Assembly (NCBI GenBank): GCA_027943335.1
Contig: BSBK01002084.1
Coordinates: 67,001 to 131,000 of the forward strand
DNA from: Chamaecyparis obtusa
Taxonomy: Eukaryota; Streptophyta; Pinopsida; Cupressales; Cupressaceae
Direction: 5' to 3'
Length of the DNA stretch: 64,000 bases
Position numbers and translations under genes: made by a program
In this document: piece after piece, positions 33,414-45,916 of the stretch
How the letters are laid out: every line of letters begins with the position of its first letter
Position numbering within the stretch: the stretch's first letter is position 1
Notes under the pieces: model-generated
The model's input: only the letters and a program-made list of their open reading frames with translations
What the model was told of the DNA's origin: nothing
The model's database searches: none

Positions 33414-33628
33414 CTGCAAATGTAATTCAATTATCGTGAGCATAATCACATCATAATCATAATCACATCCATCATAAGCATCACATAAAAATTAAAAACA
33501 TTAAAACGTACACATTATAACACTTATAGCTTTTAAATAGATAATGAATAAACTATGTAACCATTTAAGACAAATATATTTCTATCAAGAAATGAATATT
33601 AAATACATTAAGGATTGATGGCATACCT

Positions 33629-33650
33629 TTAAATTTCATCATCATCATCC

Positions 33651-33687
<37 letters not shown>

Positions 33688-33856
33688 CGTCATCGTCGTC
33701 ATCATCGTCATCCTCGTCGTCATCGTTGTCGTCATTGTCGTCATCATCAACATCATCATCATCAACATCAACATCATCTTCGTCATCATCATCAGTAGCA
33801 GCATCATCTTCTTCTTCTTCTTCATGAAAATTTGTCTCAGGAACATCATCCAATAA
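33629..33856 (-). repeat. GAT/ATC trinucleotide repeat (poly-Asp coding)
   Basis: On the minus strand it reads VPETNFHEEEEEDDAAT followed by a long run of Asp with a few Glu, Val and Asn, ending DEI and TAA. It continues the transposase frame beyond the TAA at 33857-33859, so it was probably the acidic C-terminal tail before that stop arose. Confidence 0.7.
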
Positions 33857-36800
33857 TTATCGATCGTGATCATCATCTACATCATCTTCTACTTCTTCGG
33901 TATCTTCTTCTTCCATCGCATTATACTTTATCGGCCTTCCTCTCGGTTCATGTCTAACAACAAATGACCAACCCGGTTTATGTGAAACCTCTGAGTAAAA
34001 TACCTGCTCACATTGGCTTGGAAGAACATAGGGCTCATCCCCAACTAGCTCAAACGACCTTGTATTAACCATTGTAAATCCATTATCATGTTTAATAACA
34101 GTTCTATTAGGATCATTTGGATTAAGTCGTAGCCTGTACCATTTGACAACGAAGAGTACTAATTTGAAGGAACTAAAGTCGCACTCAAGTATATCATCCA
34201 AAATTCCATAGTATTGATTTTTAGACTCTTGAGGATCTAAGTCATTTCTAGATGAAATATTAGTCACTTGAAAGACTGCAGTTATTCCAGAATCACAAGT
34301 TTTCTTCGTGTCATCCAACACTTTGACGCGAAATTTTTGACCATTACAGAACATACCCTTGTGGTGTTTAACCTGCAATAATATGTGAAACATGTCAAAA
34401 TTATTATATCGTGAGTTGATAAACATATGGGTGATTAATAATTTTGTACGTACCTGGAAATCTCTTAAACCATATGCTAAATCTATTTCCCTTTGCGTAA
34501 CATTAGAATCTCCATTACGATGAGCTTCTTTAACCAATGAAGATACACCTTCCCATGTTAATGTGTGACCAGAATGTTGACATCGTTCAATCCATACCAT
34601 CATCCAATCAAGATTGTTTGCAATATACAAATGTAGTGCATCCCACTCTCAAGCAACTGTACAAAAAAAAAATAGACGACTTACAACCGATTTATTTTGA
34701 AGATTAAGAAATAATTTATTACAATAACATCTTATAATTCATTACCTGTCACTTTCCTCAATCTACCTTTCCCCATCAAGTACTCCCCTTTGAATTTTTT
34801 AAAAGGGTCGAGATCCTGAATGCGATCTACATGGATATTTGAAGCAAACTTAGGAAGATATTCAGTAATGTACACCATAGTCTGGTATACCATGTATCCC
34901 TCTACCATAGAACCCTCAGGATGTGCTCTTTGTCGAACCAAAGCCTTCAAAGATTTCAAGTGCCTCTCAACCATCCACATTGACCTAGTGTGTGCAGGTC
35001 CACACAATTCAATCTCCTCAACTTGGTGTATGAGGTAGTGTTCTTGTGCATTGAAAAAAGTTGGAGGTAGACACTTTTGCATTTCACACAATAAATGAGG
35101 AATTCTTCTCTTCCAATAGTTTATATCTTCTTTATGGATTTCTTTAGATGACAACCACCTACATTAAGAGATTCAAGTCACAAAAAATATATAAATACGA
35201 GACTTTACAAAATAATATACAATAGATTACATAGCAAGAAAAACAAATCGCGAATATAATAAATATATACAACAAATTGAACAGATATTACTGCTTACCT
35301 CATGTATTTTCCAAGATCATATATCACTTGTTTGATGTTATTGTTGAAGTGCTCTGGGAGAGATAGAGGTAGCACGTACTGCAGTAATTATAAACCAATC
35401 ATTTCATTATTTTCTAACATAACATAATGAATAGTACACATAGTTTATGAATATATTGTAAATACAGAAGAACATAACTTACCTTGATGAAAGTATGCCA
35501 ATCATGCATTTTGAGCCCTGGCCCAAATTCACTTTTCTTTGATATGAGATTGCTTATGTTCCCAGCAAATCCTGTGGGAAATCAAATTTTTCGTATGACT
35601 TCTTTTATGGCATCACTTTGCTGCTCCGTTAATAACCAAGGAAGGGCACTTATATTAATCTGATCTCTATTGCTATTTGAGTGAATGAAATTCTTCAGTG
35701 CATGATTGGATTCATGAATGTCATTACAAATTTTGACAATTTTTTCTTTGTCACGCCTTCCATCCAGTATTTTCCACAATGTCTCTGTTATATTCTTTCC
35801 AACATGCATAAGATCAAACAAATGCACAATTTTTAGGTCCTCGTAGTAGGGCAACCTACTAAATTGTCTGGGATAGCTTTTTAGTCCCTTTGGAAGGTTG
35901 TCAGTAGTGTCTTGACGACCTTCACGATCATCAATTACATAATTAGTAAACAAAAATCACAATAGAAATATATAAATTACAAACATAAACCATTAAGTGG
36001 AACGACATTACCTTGACGATTAATTCTATTATATTCCAACTTCCATAGGCGAGGTGTCATTCTTCGTGGCTTTGATGTAGTCTCTTGTTTCCCATTGAAA
36101 AGATGTTTTTCCATACTTCGATACTTATGATTCCTGTGGAGGAAGTGTCTGTACTCATCAAACACATGCTTTCCTAAACTTTTTGAATGACGAGATTTCA
36201 TCTTTGGACCACAAACTGGACATGCAAATTTTCCCTTTGTTTGAAGACCTACAAGATAATGATATAATTGGATTATTAAATATGTTGATTTTTATAATTA
36301 GAATTATCATGCGCAACTTGAATTCACTATAACATACCACAAAAATGTGTTAGCCCTGGGGCATCATGTATTGTCCATACAAGTATTGCATGGAATTGAA
36401 ATTGTCTTTGTCCTATTGGTCTAGACACGTCATACATAGTGACACCATTCCATAACTCCACCAACTCGTCAATAAGAGGCTCAATATATACATTCATATC
36501 TTTAACTTGATATTTACCTACTTGAATGAACAGTAACATTACATAATTATTGTGACCATTTTACTGTAAGATTTGTAAGTACATGTAAATTAATAACTAT
36601 CAAATGATAAAATACCTGGAACAATCATTGCCAACATAATGTGCTCCCTCTTTATTGAAAGCCTGAGATTACGAGGTTCTTCTTTGAAGTGTTGCCACTT
36701 TTCCTCTATGTGCATAAATGCCGAACCATCCGTAGGGATTCGAATAATGTCATCTCGACTTCTATTGCATGCATGGTAATCCATAAATTGTGCCAAGCTA

Positions 36801-37797
36801 GTACACCTGAATAATTGTCGCATCCGTGGAATAATGGGGATGTAACGAAGAACCTTGTGAGGCACCTTTTTTGTTATTCGATCTGTTCGAAATCTACTCA
36901 TATGACATACAGGGCATTGTGTTGCAAATTCATGTTCTTTATAATATATAATATGATCATTGGGACAAGCATGTATTGCTTGATACTCCATTCCAATATC
37001 TTTCATAATAGTAGATAATTCTCGATATGAGTGAGGTAGAATATTTGATGGTGGTAACAAAAACTCGCCTATCAATCTACAGCAAAAAATATAAGTTGTT
37101 AATATAAACAATATTAGTGGTACATTATTCACCCTTTGTTAACTATAAAGACATATATGACATACCTTAACATACGTGACATTGTTATGTTGGATAAACC
37201 ATTCATAACCTTCAAGTTCAACAACAACAATACAGCAGAGAGAAGAGTTGTTTGGGAGTCTTTGTATAGGGGCTCGTATGCCTTCTCAAGTAGAGGTACA
37301 TCAAGGCTATCATCATCATCATGATCAGATCCGCTTGGACTAAATGTGTCATGGATCAATGTATTTATACCATCATCTTCAATTGTGTTTTCTGGCGCAT
37401 GATTGTCATCTTCCATGGGATCATTATCTTCACCTTGGATATTCGCACCCCCATGTTCCTCCATATCATGTACTTCCCTGGGGAGATCAACCTATATAAA
37501 ATTGATTAACATAAATAAACCATGATCTTCAACTCATCATCAAGTGATTTCATATGTATATAAATTGTTAAAATGATATAATGAACAACTTACCAGTGGA
37601 TGATAATCATGCCCCCCTTCAATGTGACCATTCTCCCTACAATGTCTCTTAACTGTTTTGATTAGCAATCTTCTACGGTTTAAGCCCTTACAAATTTTGC
37701 AGGGACAATAACATTTTCCATCACCTTTTCTTTTCAAGTTAGACCACAATCTAGCGATTGTCTCCCTATTTTGTTCTTCACTTATATTATCTGACAT
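33857..37797 (-). CDS. TNP2-type CACTA transposase gene
   Basis: Ten exons by eye: 37797-37594, 37491-37166, 37076-36616, 36517-36338, 36248-36012, about 35950-35483, 35378-35299, 35158-34746, 34656-34454, 34372-33857. Starts MSDNISEEQNRE with the transposase-associated domain (CYCPCKICKG). Then the TNP2 core: ACPNDHIIYYKEHEFATQCP, KVPHKVLRYIPIIPRMRQLF, GVTMYDVSRPIGQ, WTIHDAPGLTHF, KFACPVCGPKM, LFDLMHVGKNITETLWKILD. DUF4218 is in exon 8 (EEIELCGPAHTRSMWMVERH) and DUF4216 in exon 10 (QYYGILDDILECDF). In-frame TGA codons at 35582-35584 and 34649-34651 sit where Arg (CGA) is expected, so the gene is intact in structure but probably inactive. The junction before exon 6 is uncertain. The transposase would cut the CACTA ends. 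Confidence 0.85.
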
Positions 37798-37829
37798 GAT
37801 CGTTCTTCGCAGGAAGCAAAAATTGGGCT

Positions 37830-38600
37830 ATGAAAACTTCGGTCTACAACTTTCAGTGACTAAGCAAAATTGTCAAAAGTACACAAATCTTCTTAGACCT
37901 AGTTAAATCCTTTAATATTTTAAAAGTTTAGTTAAAATATACATTAGATTAAAAAATATACAATTTTCATGCCTGAGCGCGCGGCTACGACTAGTGCAAT
38001 GGTCTTCTTGCTTAGCTCTAGAAGCTCTCTAGCAATCAAAACATATAAGCTACAAGGCCTAACAGCAATTTCAAAACATATAAGCTACAAGGCAAGACAT
38101 ATTACATGACATGGCAAAAGGATTAAAATATACATTAGATTAAAATATATACAATTTTCAAACCTGAGCGCGCGGCTATAACTCGTGCAATGGTCTTCTT
38201 GCTTAGCTCTAGAAGCTCTCCAGCAATCAAAACATATAAGCTATTAGAATTCATTAACTTTCTGTAATTGGAAAACTCTATTTGATATTAGACCGTAAAC
38301 TACTACTATTCTCTCCATAAGAACTAAGTACAAAATTCTTTCAAGTTCACATCCATGATTCCCTTTAGATTAAAATATACAGCAAAAATAAGCTAAAAGT
38401 CTAGTTAAAATATACATTAGATTAAAAAATATACAATTTTCAAACCTGAGCGCGCGGCTATAACTCGTGCAATGGTCTTCTTGCTTAGCTTTAGAAGCTC
38501 TCCAGCAATCAAAACATATAAGCTACAAGGCCTAATAGCAATTTCAAAACAAGGGTCATCAAAAGAACCAAAAACAATGTGTGCAAACAATACCTTGTGA
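37830..38600 (-). repeat. Three copies of a transposase-upstream unit with donor site
   Basis: A block of about 90 bp with the core cctgagcgcgcggcta and gcaatggtcttcttgcttag occurs at about 37970-38060, 38160-38240 and 38440-38530. On the minus strand each copy ends CGCGCGCTCAG followed by gtttga or gcatga, so at least two resemble alternative 5' noncoding exons with a splice donor. They lie just upstream of the transposase start and may form its promoter and leader region. Confidence 0.6.
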
Positions 38601-40178
38601 AGTGGTATAGACAATTAGAAGATGCTACTATGTGCTAGGGAACTTCTTAGAACTGTTGGTATATTCTTACAACTTGTTACACCTGGGATATTCTTCTCTG
38701 TAGATGCTACTGTGTGTCGTGCTCCAAACGGGCCCATAAATGTGGTTGAATAGCAATACATTCAAGTGGCTTACACAAGGGACAGTCACTGTGAGATATC
38801 CTCATGTGTGACTGTCCTTGTCACAAATGAGGACATCTCACAGTGACTGTCCCTGTGTAATTGCCACTTGAATGAGGTCAGTCACTGTAAAGACAACATG
38901 ATAATGTACACATACAATGAGTGTACATTATCATGTTGTCTTTACAGTGGCTGCCCTCATGTTGTATATTCTTCTCTGTAGATGCTACTACGTGCTAGGG
39001 AACTTCTTAGAACTGTTGGTATATTCTTACAACTTGTTACACCTGGGATATTCTTCTCTGTAGATGCTACTGTGTGTCGTGGTCCAAATGGGCCCATAAA
39101 TGTGGTTGAATAGAAATACATTCAAGTGGCAATTACACAAGGGACAGTCACTGTGAGATGTCCTCATGTGTGACTATCCTTGTCACAAATGAGGACATCT
39201 CACAGTGACTGTCCCTTGTGTAATTAAGTATTGTGGGGAAGCATTCTAAATAACCAAAGCCGCTAACAATAAATTCAACACAGATATGTCCTCATTTCTG
39301 GGTATTTTAGCTCTCTAACAACTGAATACCAGATTAAATAATAATGACAAAAGAAAAATAAACCCAACGTACTCAGAAATTGTAGCTGTGATTTTGCGGA
39401 GGGAATCTCTCTCGGCGCTGTTGAAAACACAAATGACAACCCGCTTGATTTCCCGAAGGGAATCTCTCTCAGTGCTGTTCAAAACACAAATGACAACCCG
39501 CTTTGTTCAAAACATAAATGATAACCTGCTTGATTTCGCGGAGGGAATCTCTCTCGGTGCTGTTGAAAACACAAATGACAATGTTCCTTTTTTTTTTGCA
39601 CTTATATCCCGACCAACATAAGGTCCATTTGTAATACAACATGATAATGTACACTTACAGTGAGTGTACATTATCATGTTGTCCTTAGAGTGACTATCCT
39701 CATTTGTTGAAGAAGAAAAGCATTAATGTGGCTGAATAGCAATACATTCAAGTGGCAATTACACAAGGGACAGTCACTATGAGATGTCCTCATTTGTGAC
39801 TGTCCTTACAGTGAGTGTACATTATCATGGTGTCTTTAGAGTGACTGTGCTCATTTGTTGAAGAAGAAAAGCATTAATGTGGTTCAATAGCAATACATTC
39901 AAGTGGCAATTACACAAGGGACAATCACTGTGAGATGTCCTCATGTGTGACTGTCCTTGTCACAAATGAGGACATCTCACAATGACTGTCCCTTGTGTAA
40001 TTCAAGTGGCAATTACACAAGGGACAGTCACTGTGAGATGTCCTCATTTGTGACTGTCCTTACAATGAGTGTACATTATCATGTTGTCTTTAGAGTGACT
40101 GTCCTCATTTGTTGAAGAAGAAAAGCATTAATGTGGTTCAATAGCAATACATTCAAGTGGCAATTACACAAGGGACAA
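38601..40178. repeat. Right inner subterminal arrays
   Basis: Inverted counterparts of the left arrays: palindromic units (38740-38960, 39100-39230, 39630-40178), the gggcccgtttggaccac repeat inverted at 38610-38735 and 38965-39095, and the FNS-type repeat at 39230-39620. No gene is present. Confidence 0.75.
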
Positions 40179-42197
40179 TGTCATGAGCCGTGACATATTG
40201 AACTTAGTATAATAATAAAATGATTAGATGATATATAATAATCTATTATTAACGGTATATAACAATAATATATAATTATTATCAAAAGATAATAATAATA
40301 TATAGTTAGCATAATAAGTAATATGTTAATTAAATAATATTAAAATATTAATAAATAATATAATTATGATTATAATTATAATATAAATTAATAATAAATA
40401 ATTATTAATAAATTATATATATTATATTATAATAATATATTAAGTAATAATATTAAATCAATTATTGATATAATAATTTTAATATATAAATAATATTAAT
40501 AAACCTCTCAATATAAAACAATATGTTATCACTATAATAATATTTATTATAATATTATTAATATTACTAACATCATTAATTATAATATTTAATAATAACA
40601 ATAACATTAATAATAATAATAATAATAACGTTTAAAGCAATATCGAATATCTGTAATCGATATACATCTACATTAAACATCTGCATTATCTATCACGATG
40701 AGGAATGAAGAAGTGATACAACAATCACTAGTCATTACACATCGATACCATGAGAGGATGATTAATGAACCAAATACTATGAAGTCAAGATCAACATGAT
40801 ATGAATAAGGGATAGGTCGCTATGTGTTTCAGAAGATGTATTGATAAGCAAGAAGGATAACCATTCATATATTATAAATAATCATTAATTGCACAAGTTT
40901 AGACAATGACATATCCGATAAAGCAATATCAAACATGAAGACCCGCTAGCAAATATGCACCATCACTTCCTATGTTATCATGACAATAACATAAACTAGA
41001 TTGAATTCTACTATCTATATCAATAGACACCACATAGGAGGATATCGACTAAAGGATTGAAAGATTATCGATTGTCTGAGATAAACCACATCTTGTAGAA
41101 ACACAAAAGCATCAGTGATTATATCACAAGCTATTGATGAATGAGGCATCAGTCATGGATAATAAGTACAATGTATCCTTAAGTATTAACAGGAATGGAA
41201 GTCAATTTGAAGATCAAACTCCATTACCAGCAATCAACCAATAAATGGACAATTATCAGAAAATGATATCGACTTATATCAGAGTAGAAAGATTGGATAT
41301 CATCATAACAATATGGGATAAGGCAAGAGTTAATATCGATTGACTAAATACTAATGATAGTTAGACCAAACTAATACAAACACAATGGATGTTAACTACT
41401 AGTTGCACTACCAATTAGGGAAGATTACCTTCATAAAAAGATTTGATATTGAGTCAATCTGGGAGTTATCTATGATCAGAAAATAATGAAATAATATTAT
41501 GTGAATTGTCGGATTATGGAAAGGTGTGATTAACAAAGGGACATGGAGGAAGAAACAAGACATGTCTCATTCATAGCATCTCTTCATTTGTTAAAGACAA
41601 TATAAGAATGCATTCTCGTCAGTCACTCAAGGCATCATTAGAACTTTATTTACTTATCCATATTTGGATATACTCAATAGAGCATCTGCCTTTGGCAGTT
41701 TGGTTTCAAGTTTATCATTGCAGATCAGAGACAACACCATGATTGCACAGATAGAAAGGATAGTCAGAAACAACATCAATATTTGAAGTTGCAAGCATAT
41801 AATTCAGAATCTGAAATAGCAACATATCACTCAGCGATATTACACATTTGCATAATTACATCATCATATCAGACACAGCAAATACATTGCTGTAAGCAAT
41901 ACTTATTGATTGTATATCGATATTGTTTATATCAGACATACCATCATTATACTATCACTATAAGTGATAGGAAACATCATATTCATAGCATATTTCATAT
42001 CATTATATCCGACAGTGCTATTAAACATATTGGTATCAATATCATCTTGCACACATATTGTGATTGAATCTGAAATAGCGGTTGATATCTTAAGTAACCT
42101 CCATTACTTAGTTTAATTGTAAGTATCTGATAGAGTAAGTCTGAGAAGTGGAGTAATTGTTCCTATTTTCCAAGTTAGCCAAAAAGGGGACATTACA
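40179..42197 (+). repeat. 2,019-bp solo LTR inside CACTA element
   Basis: It starts TGTCATGAGCC at 40179 and ends GGGGACATTACA at 42197, flanked by GACAA on both sides (40174-40178 and 42198-42202). Removal restores the subterminal word gggacaatcactgtgag. The first 450 bp are extremely A/T rich. No coding sequence is seen. Orientation follows the TG...CA ends only and is tentative. Confidence 0.9.
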
Positions 42198-42202
42198 GAC
42201 AA

Positions 42203-43146
42203 TCACTGTGAGATGTCCTCATGTGTGACTATCCTTGTCACAAATGAGGACATCTCACAATGACTGTCCCTTGTGTAATTCAAGCGGCAATTACACAAGG
42301 GACAGTCACTGTGAGATGTCCTCATTTGTGACTGTCCTTACAGTGTGTGTACATTATCATGTTGTCTTTAGAGTGACTGTCCTCATTTGTTGAAGAAGAA
42401 AAGCATTAATGTGGTTCAATAGCAATACATTCAAGTGACAATTACACAAGGGACAATCACTGTGAGATGTCCTCACGTGTGACTATCCTTGTCAAAAATG
42501 AGGACATCTCACAATGACTGTCCCTTATGTAATTCAAGCGGAAATTACACAAGGGACAGTCACTGTGAGATGTCCTCATTTGTGACTGTCCTTACAGTGA
42601 GTGTACATTATCATGTTGTCTTTAGAGTGACTATCCTCATTTGTTGAAGAAGAAAAGCATTAATGTGGTTCAATAGCAATACATTCAAGTGGCAATTACA
42701 CAAGGGACAATCACTGTGAGATGTCCTCATGTGTGACTGTCCTTGTCACAAATGAGGACATCTCACAATGACTGTCCCTTGTGTAATTCAAGCAGCAATT
42801 ACACAAGGGACAGTCACTGTGAGATGTCCTCATTTGTGACTATCCTTACAGTGAGTGTACATTATCATGTTGTCTTTAGAGTGACTGTCCTCATTTGTTG
42901 AAGAAGAAAAGCATTAATGTGGTTCAATAGCAATACATTCAAGCGGCAATTACACAAGGGACAGTCACTGTGAGATGTCCTCATTTGTGACTGTCCTTAC
43001 AGTGAGTGTACATTATCATGTTGTCTTTAGAGTGACTGTCCTCATTTGTTGAAGAAGAAAAGCATTAATGTGGTTCAATAGCAATACATTCAAGTGGAAA
43101 TTACACAAGGGACAATCGATCACTGTGAGATGTCCTCATGTGTGAC
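42203..43146. repeat. Right subterminal tandem array
   Basis: Successive copies of the palindromic unit with landmark aagaagaaaagcattaatg at about 42393, 42648, 42901 and 43053, so units of about 255 bp plus a shorter one. Confidence 0.75.
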
Positions 43147-44625
43147 CTTTGTGAAGGCAAGTGCCAATTTGTACCCAAGTTACCAATATTGTGGCAAAAG
43201 TGGGAATGAAGCATTTAGGGGTCAAATTGGGAAAAGAAGTGTAGAAGTGGCCTATGTGAGGTCTAAATAGCCTAACTAAGTCATGGTTAGGGTCTTATGG
43301 TGTTTGAACAATAAGTTTTGAACCAAAATCCCAAAGGTTGTAACAAGTTGTCAATGTTGTCATTCACAACATTGACAACATTTGTGCAAGGGAGCATTTT
43401 CGAGTAAGATGGTTATGTAACTATATGAAACCATTGAATTAGGCATCAGATCAACTATAAGAGGCCTCCATCGATCTGTGCAAAAGGTTGGGGGGAAAAA
43501 CATTTGGAATTAAGAAGATTTGTAGAGTAACACGGTTTTAGTGAATTCTTGAGTTTTTTTGTTTCTTTGTTTTCAGTTGATTAATGGATTAGATAGCTCG
43601 CAGTGTCTATTGGAAAAGTTATTACAAGTTGTTTTTTAATTCTGTGTTGTGTTTTTTTTGAGTTTTGAAGCATTCCAACTAGTTTGTTAATTCTTTTGTT
43701 AAGTACCCTATCATTGGTTTGAACCAGGCAGGTTGAACAAATGGAGTCTTAGCTCATCATTCCATTGTCAATTTTGTACGGGCTCTTGGAATGGGTGAGG
43801 AGACTCCATGTACTATATGTTTGGAAGGAGGGGCCCTGGGAAGCTCATTTTCTATGTTTGCAATGATGTCCTAGGTGAGTCAGTTGAGCATAGTTAGGGA
43901 TGACAAATCATTACAAGAAGATTACAACAAGTTGAATGCATTGGTTGCTTCAACTAAAATCTCATGGAGAGGTAGACACACATCTAAAGAAGCCCCAAGT
44001 CAAATTAGAAGATTGGGTGAGTTTCTTTGGCTGCTAAGAAAACAAACTCTTAGTCAGACTGTCCAAGTTGTGTCAAAATACTTGTTTTCAGGCATGGCTG
44101 TAGCAATTGGTGTACAAAAAATCTAGGAGGAGAAGACCTTAGATATCTTGGAGTTCTCAATAAAGGGCATCTGAATCCTAAGCCCTTTAGGTGGCTTAAT
44201 ATAAACAAAAAGGCTTGACAAAGGCCTAATTGCTAGCAGCCTATTTTTGGGTGCAATTGGCATGGTTTGATGAACCGGATTGAAGTACTGATGAAAAGTA
44301 TAGGTGAAGGAGTAATATTGAAACCAATAGAGGTCCTAGTGGCCAGCCTCTCCATGGAGTAAAGTTCTAGTTGAATGTGTTTCAATTTGTGAAGACAAGA
44401 CTAGGAGTGTCCTAGTAGCTAGATTGATATTGAGCAGAGTTCATTGTATTTCTTGTTGGTGTGCACTAGTTGAAGGAGTGGGATCTTGGGTAGAGATACC
44501 TAAAGAGTGTAGGGATAGTTAAGTACCCTATCAAGTCAAAACATTGGCCTAAAGAGACCCTAGTGAAGGATAGGGAGTGAGCAAGACAAAGTGTTACATC
44601 AATTAACAAGATCATTTTTTGGTAA
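43147..44625. other. Unassigned insertion or cargo between subterminal arrays
   Basis: A unique sequence interrupts the array. It contains a 14-bp inverted repeat (tgtcaatgttgtca / caacattgacaaca near 43349-43380) and a TATA-like ctataagaggcc near 43456. The ends do not show TG...CA or a clear target duplication. Frames such as 43875-44126 are not recognised. It could be an LTR remnant or captured host DNA. Confidence 0.4.
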
Positions 44626-45300
44626 TTGTGTACATTATCATGTTGTCTTTACAGTGACTGTCCTCATTTGTTGAAGAAGAAAAGCATTAATGTGGTTCAA
44701 TAGCAATACATTCAAGTGGAAATTACACAAGGGAATATCACTATGAGATGTCCTAAGTGTGACTGTCCTTGTCACAAATGAGGACATCTCACAGTGACTG
44801 TCCCTTGTGTAATTGCCACTTGAATGAGGACAATCACTGTAAAGACAACATGATAATGTACACAAGTACCGTGAAGGTAGTCGCAAGTTAGGGCTGTTTC
44901 ATTGCATACCCGAAACAATGAAGACATTACAGTCCACAAAACGTTTGTGCTTGAAAGATGAACAAATAAAATTAAACTTCTAAATAACCAAAGCCGCTAA
45001 CAATAAATTCAACACAGATATGTCCTCATTTCTGGGTATTTTAGCTCTCTAACAGCTGAATACCAGATTACATAATAATGACAAAAGAAAAATAAACCCA
45101 ACGTACTCAGAAATTGTAGCTGTGATTTCGCGGAGGGAATCTCTCTCGGCGCTGTTGAAAACACAAATGACAACGTTCTTGTTTTTTTTGCCCTTATATC
45201 CCGATGTGATTTCGCGGAGGGTTACGGTGCTGTTGAAAACACAAATGACAACGTTCCTTTTTTTTTTTGCCCTTATATCCCAACAACATCGCAATTGCAA
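44626..45300. repeat. Right subterminal block
   Basis: One palindromic-unit copy (44626-44865), then an FNS-type unit with cgaaacaatgaaga and acaaaacgtttgtgctt words in inverted orientation relative to 23103-23430. Confidence 0.7.
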
Positions 45301-45780
45301 GTTAGGGCTGTTTCACTGCATACCCGAAACAATGAAGACGTTACGGTCCACAAAATGTTTGTGCTTGAAAGATGAACAAATAAAATTAAACTTCTAAATA
45401 ACCAAAGCCGCTAACAATAAATTCAACATAGATATGTCCTCATTTCTAGGTATTTTAGCTCTCTAACAGCTGAATACCAGATTACATAATAATGACAAAA
45501 GAAAAATAAACCCAACGTACTCAGAAATTGTAGCTGTGATTTCGCGGAGGGTTACGGCGCTGTTGAAAACACAAATGACAACGTTCTTGTTTTTTTTGCC
45601 CTTATATCCCGATGTGATTTCGCGGAGGGTTACGGCGCTGTTGAAAACACAAATGACAACGTTCTTATTTTTTTTGCCCTTATATCCTGATGTGATTTCG
45701 CGGAGGGTTACGGCGCTGTTGAAAACACACATGACAACGTTCCTTTTTAATTTTGTGCTTATATCCCGACAACGTCGCAA
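45301..45780. repeat. 78-bp in-frame tandem repeat near right CACTA end
   Basis: From about 45530 a 78-bp unit (gatgtgatttcgcggagggt, then tacggcgctgttgaaaac, then gttcttgttttttttgccct) is repeated three to four times. 78 is divisible by three, and both strands stay open: the minus strand repeats VICVFNSAVTLREITSGYKG. A related diverged pair lies at 45120-45290. Inverted copies are at 27405-27535. Confidence 0.75.
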
Positions 45781-45901
45781 TTGCGACAGTGACAAATGTA
45801 TTGTCGTCGCAAATTGCGACGGTGTCGGGCTATATTTAAAAAAAAAGGGCAAAACCGCATGACATTTGCCTGCCGTCGCAAATGGCCGTCGCAATTTCAC
45901 T
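45781..45901. repeat. Right subterminal GCGACGG-motif region
   Basis: Words gtcgcaattgcgaca, gtcgcaaattgcgacgg and gccgtcgcaat, mirroring 21389-21690. Confidence 0.75.
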
Positions 45902-45916
45902 CCAAATGTATTAGTG
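45902..45916 (-). repeat. CACTA right terminal inverted repeat
   Basis: CCAAATGTATTAGTG, perfect inverse of the left end. Confidence 0.92.

Larger units (their letters stand above)
21374..45916 (-). mobile_element. 24.5-kb CACTA (En/Spm) DNA transposon
   Basis: Left end CACTAATACATTTGG (21374-21388) is repeated in inverted form at the right end (45902-45916), a 15-bp terminal inverted repeat beginning CACTA. Both flanks are halves of one copia integrase. The 3-bp target duplication is not clean (TAG left, TAT right). Subterminal GCGACGG-type words occur at both ends, followed by long repeat arrays. The minus strand carries a TNP2 transposase gene and a SET/TNPA-like gene. A 2-kb solo LTR and several gene fragments are inside. 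The coding strand is given as the element orientation. Known CACTA elements are commonly 5-20 kb, so this one is large. Confidence 0.9.

Noticed and set aside
33565..33876. Open frame with long methionine runs, minus strand
   Set aside because: It is a shifted reading of the GAT repeat that encodes the acidic tail; the Asp frame continues the transposase.
43875..44126. Plus-strand frame starting MSQLSIVRDDKSLQED
   Set aside because: Short, no recognised domain, and surrounding sequence looks noncoding; kept only as unassigned cargo.
45536..45862. Plus-strand frame with repeated LLKTQMTTFLFF
   Set aside because: Product of the 78-bp tandem repeat; no start context, splice signal or family supports a protein.
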